Below, piece by piece: positions 60,931 to 64,000 of a stretch of 64,000 bases of DNA. The position numbers and the translations under genes were made by a program. The DNA is from Sphingomonas_D zeicaulis (lineage in GTDB: Bacteria > Pseudomonadota > Alphaproteobacteria > Sphingomonadales > Sphingomonadaceae). Every line of letters starts with the position of its first letter. Within the stretch, counting starts at the first letter, position 1. The stretch lies in assembly GCF_050433225.1 (NCBI RefSeq), contig NZ_JBNPXQ010000012.1:90515-154514 (forward strand), given 5' to 3'. Below the pieces are notes generated by a model that saw only the letters and a program-made list of their open reading frames with translations, made no database searches and was not told the origin of the DNA.

Positions 60931-61009
60931 CATTTTGAGGGCAAGCCGCTATCGACACCCGAAGCGGCACATCGCTATCCAGCGGCATCCCCAGTTTCAG
61001 GATGATAAG

Positions 61010-63106
61010 ATGTCGCGTTCCTTGTTGCTTGCCTCGTCCATGGTGATCGCCATGACCCCCGCCGCCGCCGCCAACCCGTTCGCTGAACCAAGCAGCCTGC
61101 CCTATCAGGCGCCCGCCTTCGACCGCATTCAGGACAGCGACTATCAGCCCGCGATCGAGGAGGGCATAGCTGCCAGCCTCGCCGAGATCCGCCAGATCGC
61201 CGACAACAAGGCAGCGCCGACCTTCGACAACACGATCGTCGCGATGGAACGGCAAGGACAGATGCTGGCCCGTGCCCAGCGCGCTTTCAGTCAGGTCGCG
61301 CAGGCCAATACCAACCCGACCTTGCAGGCGGCGCAGAAGGCACTCGCGCCCAAGCTCTCCGCCTATAACGACACCATCTATCTCGACGCCAGGCTGTGGG
61401 CGCGGGTGAAGGCGCTGCATGACCGGCGCGGCACCCTGAAGCTGGACGGCGAGCAGGCGATGCTGCTCGACACCTATTACCAGCAGTTCGTCCGCGCCGG
61501 TGCGCAGCTTTCCGCCGCCGACCAGGCAAGCCTGCGCGACCTCAACCTGCAGCTGTCCACGTTGCAGATCGCCTTCCGCCAGAAGCTGCTCGCCGCGACC
61601 AAGGCAGGCGCGCTGGTCGTCGACAGCGAAGCGAAGCTCGCCGGGCTCAACGCCAGCGGCGTCGCTACCGCTGCGCAGGACGCCAAGGATCGCGATCTCG
61701 CCGGCAAGTTCGTGCTGCCGCTGCAGAACACCACCGACCAACCGGCGATGCAGTCGCTGACCGATCGCGCCACGCGCGAGGCGCTGTTCGACCAGAGCTG
61801 GACCCGCGCCGAAAAGGGCGACGACAATGATACGCGCGACACGATCGCTCAGATCGCGATGCTGCGCGCGAAGAAAGCCAAGCTGCTCGGCTTCCCGACC
61901 TGGGCCGATTATTCGCTGACCGAGCAGATGGCGAAGACGTCGACCGCGGCGATCGCCTTCCTCAACGGGCTCGACGCGCCGACCGCGGCCGGCCAGGCGC
62001 GCGAACTGGCCGAGATCCAGGCGGCGGCGAAGGCCGACGGCAAGAACTTCGACATCGCGCCATGGGACTGGAGCCTCTACGCCGAGAAGGTCCGCAAGGC
62101 GAAGTACGACCTCGACGAGGAGGAGACCAAGCCCTACCTCAACATCTGGAACGTGCTGGAAAACGGCGTGTTTTTCGCCGCCACCGAGATGTACGGCATC
62201 ACCTTCAAGCGCCGTACCGACATGCCCGCCTATCATCCCGACATCCGTGTCTACGAGGTGTTCGAGGAGAATGGCGCACCGCTCGGCCTCATCTATTTCG
62301 ACATGTGGAAGCGGGACAACAAGGCCGGCGGTGCGTGGATGAACGCCTATGTGCCGCAGTCCAAGCTGTTCGGCACCAAGCCGGTGATCAGCAACACCGC
62401 CAACTTCACCAAGCCCGCGCCCGGCCAGCCCGAACTCATCACGTTCGAGGATGTGCGGACGATGTTCCATGAGTTCGGCCACGGGCTGCACGGGCTGTTC
62501 TCGAACGGCACCTATCCCTCGATCTCGGGCACGTCGGTGGCGCGGGACTTCGTGGAATTCCCGTCGCAATTCAACGAGCATTGGGCGCTGGAGCCACGCG
62601 TGCTGGCGAACTATGCCAAACATTACCAGACGGGCGCGGCGATGCCGCAGGCGCTGGTCGACAAGATCAAGCGTGCCGAGAAGTTCAACCAGGGCTTCAC
62701 CTTCGGCGAACTGCTCGCGGCGGCGCAACTCGACATGGGCTGGCACTCGCTCGGTGCTGACGCGCCCAAGCAGGACGTGAACGCGTTCGAGGCGAAGACG
62801 CTGGCGGCGACCGGGCTTGACGTGACGCATGTGCCGCCGCGCTATCGCACCAGCTATTTCTCGCACGTCTGGGGTGGCGGCTACGCGGCGGGCTATTACG
62901 CCTATATCTGGACCGACATGCTCGAAGAGAATGTCTATGACTGGTTCAAGAGCAATGGCGGCATGACCCGCGCCAACGGCCAGCGCTTTCGCGACCGCGT
63001 GCTCTCGCGCGGGCACAGCCAGGATTATGGCGTGATGTTCCGCAACATGACCGGGAAGGATCCGGAACTGGCACCGCTGCTGCGCAGCCGCGGGTTGAGC
63101 AAATAA
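61010..63106 (+). CDS. dcp: M3-family peptidyl-dipeptidase
   Basis: A 698-aa zinc metallopeptidase of the M3 family (dipeptidyl carboxypeptidase type), exported: signal peptide MSRSLLLASSMVIAMTPAAAA. The zinc site HEFGH is at residues 487-491 (MFHEFGHGLHGLF), with the downstream Glu in the EFPSQFNEHW block that is typical for M3. Start at 61010 after CAGGATG; the upstream frame from 60935 adds nothing conserved. A very long antisense open frame (60623-63163) is a GC-rich shadow. Confidence 0.93.
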   Translation: MSRSLLLASSMVIAMTPAAAANPFAEPSSLPYQAPAFDRIQDSDYQPAIEEGIAASLAEIRQIADNKAAPTFDNTIVAMERQGQMLARAQRAFSQVAQANTNPTLQAAQKALAPKLSAYNDTIYLDARLWARVKALHDRRGTLKLDGEQAMLLDTYYQQFVRAGAQLSAADQASLRDLNLQLSTLQIAFRQKLLAATKAGALVVDSEAKLAGLNASGVATAAQDAKDRDLAGKFVLPLQNTTDQPAMQSLTDRATREALFDQSWTRAEKGDDNDTRDTIAQIAMLRAKKAKLLGFPTWADYSLTEQMAKTSTAAIAFLNGLDAPTAAGQARELAEIQAAAKADGKNFDIAPWDWSLYAEKVRKAKYDLDEEETKPYLNIWNVLENGVFFAATEMYGITFKRRTDMPAYHPDIRVYEVFEENGAPLGLIYFDMWKRDNKAGGAWMNAYVPQSKLFGTKPVISNTANFTKPAPGQPELITFEDVRTMFHEFGHGLHGLFSNGTYPSISGTSVARDFVEFPSQFNEHWALEPRVLANYAKHYQTGAAMPQALVDKIKRAEKFNQGFTFGELLAAAQLDMGWHSLGADAPKQDVNAFEAKTLAATGLDVTHVPPRYRTSYFSHVWGGGYAAGYYAYIWTDMLEENVYDWFKSNGGMTRANGQRFRDRVLSRGHSQDYGVMFRNMTGKDPELAPLLRSRGLSK

Positions 63107-63119
63107 GCTGTCCCTATCT

Positions 63120-63146
63120 CCTCCCCGGCGCTGCGCGCCGGGGAGG
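63120..63146. repeat. CCCTCC-type hairpin after the M3 peptidase gene
   Basis: Perfect 11-bp stem CCTCCCCGGCG / CGCCGGGGAGG with a 5-nt loop, ending 3 nt before an ATG at 63150. It can hide the GGGGAGG sequence in the stem. Same family as the hairpins at 11507, 38805 and 47531; it may end the dcp transcript. Confidence 0.72.
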
Positions 63147-63188
63147 AAAATGTTCGCGCCCACCTTCCGGCGCAGCTATCCTCCCGCG

Positions 63189-63977
63189 ATGACCCGCCTT
63201 TCCCTCGCCACCCTCTCGCTCCTCCTCCTCGCCACCCCCGCCGTCGCGAAGCTCTCCGCGCCCGAGCGCCGGATCGTCGCGGAGGCCGATCGCGGCATTC
63301 CGGCGGATATCGCGCTGCTCGAAAAGCTGGTCGCTCAGAACAGCGGCACCCGCAATCTGGCCGGGGTGATGAAGGTGCGCGACATGGTGGCGCCCGAGTT
63401 CGAGGCGCTCGGCTTCACCACGCGCTGGGTGCCGATGGAGAAGGTCAGCCGCGCGGGCCATCTGATCGCCACGCACGAGGGCAAGCCGGGCACGACGCGG
63501 ATGCTGCTCATCGGCCATCTCGACACGGTGTTCGAGCCGAACTCGTCCTTCCAGACCGCCAGGCGCGAGGGGAACATGCTGCACGGCCCCGGTGCCGGCG
63601 ACGACAAGGGCGGCATCGTCGTCATGCTCGCCGCGCTCCGGGCGATGAAGGCGGCCGGCGCGTTGAACGGCGCCAATATCGAGGTGGTGCTGACCGGCGA
63701 CGAGGAATCCGCAGGCAAGCCGGTGGAGACGGCGCGTGCCGATCTTGTCGCCGCGGCGCGCAACGCCGACGTCGCGCTCGATTTCGAAGGACTGGTCGTG
63801 CTCGAAGGGCAGGATCAGGGCTCGATCGCGCGGCGCTCCTCTGCCAGCTACACGATCACCGCGACGGGCAAATCGGCGCATTCGAGCGGCATCTTCTCGC
63901 CCGAAGCGGGACTGCTGCGAAACAAGGCGATTTCGGATCGACGCGAAGATTGGTGGCGCGTGGCCAAGCTTCGCTGA
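63189..63977 (+). CDS. M20-family metallopeptidase, truncated
   Basis: An exported zinc peptidase of the M20 family (glutamate carboxypeptidase-like). Signal peptide MTRLSLATLSLLLLATPAVA, then LLIGHLDTVFEPNSSF, LHGPGAGDDKGGIVVMLAAL with the first metal Asp, EVVLTGDEESAG and ALDFEGLV, up to GKSAHSSGIFSPEAG. From about 63908 the frame reads LLRNKAISDRREDWW... to a TGA at 63977, which is not the expected GDGAIYELARIL-type continuation. The dimerisation and second metal-binding parts (about 150 aa) are missing. Start 63189 chosen for the signal peptide; ATG 63150 is an alternative. Confidence 0.78.
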   Translation: MTRLSLATLSLLLLATPAVAKLSAPERRIVAEADRGIPADIALLEKLVAQNSGTRNLAGVMKVRDMVAPEFEALGFTTRWVPMEKVSRAGHLIATHEGKPGTTRMLLIGHLDTVFEPNSSFQTARREGNMLHGPGAGDDKGGIVVMLAALRAMKAAGALNGANIEVVLTGDEESAGKPVETARADLVAAARNADVALDFEGLVVLEGQDQGSIARRSSASYTITATGKSAHSSGIFSPEAGLLRNKAISDRREDWWRVAKLR

Positions 63978-64000
63978 TCTCGGCGGTACCTTTGTTGGGG
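63908..64000. other. Unexplained sequence after the M20 break
   Basis: The last 93 nt do not continue the peptidase in any frame I could read. The first bases (GGACTGCTGCGAAAC) faintly resemble the ends of some insertion sequences, and the minus strand has an open frame across the whole stretch, but I cannot name the element. It may be an insertion end, a rearrangement or a join error. Confidence 0.4.

Noticed and set aside
60623..63163. 846-aa open frame antisense to the M3 peptidase gene
   Set aside because: It mirrors the codon pattern of dcp, is rich in His/Arg/Gly/Leu repeats without domain motifs, and dcp itself has all zinc-site residues. Such antisense frames are common in GC-rich DNA.
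1..64000. tRNA, rRNA or CRISPR features
   Set aside because: I found no cloverleaf with a TTCRANNC-type T-loop in the gaps, no rRNA-like stretch and no regularly spaced direct repeats. A covariance-model scan would be needed to exclude small RNAs.

Overview
The window is a GC-rich chromosomal segment from an alphaproteobacterium, most likely a member of the Sphingomonadaceae (Sphingomonas-like). The evidence is the mix of families: COQ9, the cytochrome bc1 chaperone, the NDUFS4-like complex I subunit, alpha-type SspB, DUF177, a RibBX-type dihydroxybutanone phosphate synthase, a TonB-dependent receptor of the Xanthomonas/Caulobacter sugar type and a bacteriophytochrome. It is densely coded. 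I saw no rRNA, tRNA, CRISPR array, phage or complete insertion sequence.

Left third (1-30 kb), mostly housekeeping. A bacteriophytochrome kinase runs off the left edge. It is followed by a small secreted protein, COQ9, an EamA exporter, gyrB, feoAB, ssb, DUF177 with the bc1 chaperone, bamE, prs, gltX and a TonB-family protein behind a striking twin operator. Next come the riboflavin operon (ribD-ribE-ribBX-ribH), sspB, the histidine operon hisBHAFE with a HIT protein, a J-domain protein divergent from a BolA-GST-hydrolase operon, DUF2332 divergent from hisG-hisD, and nusB. Many of these genes overlap by 1-17 nt, which points to translational coupling.

Middle (28.8-46.9 kb), accessory and regulatory. 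An SDR / 72-aa membrane peptide / EamA operon is followed by an AraC regulator. A second AraC regulator is followed by a FixJ-like regulator, a receiver-only regulator and a divergent sensor kinase, with a palindrome between the divergent genes. Two divergent stress-type operons follow: haloperoxidase plus a frameshifted secreted protein, facing SDR-HbpS-SnoaL. A Tat-exported sialidase-like protein and an HD-type hydrolase come next. Then there is a poorly described four-gene operon (DUF4166; membrane-TIGR01777 fusion; small membrane protein; saccharopine-dehydrogenase-DUF4166 fusion). It lies behind a GbsR/MarR-type regulator. The same operator, TTCTGT-N4-ACAGAA, sits on the regulator's own start codon and in front of the operon, which makes this the best candidate for an undescribed, self-contained system.

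Right third (46.9-64 kb). A secreted protein, glutathione peroxidase, DUF6265, the complex I subunit, hrpB, an LpoA-like lipoprotein divergent from rsmI-yraN, and gshB-dedA. Then a small carbohydrate-use locus (TonB-dependent receptor and GH43 on one strand, a GH5-like hydrolase on the other), an M3 peptidase, and an M20 peptidase whose reading frame stops matching its family about 100 nt before the window ends.
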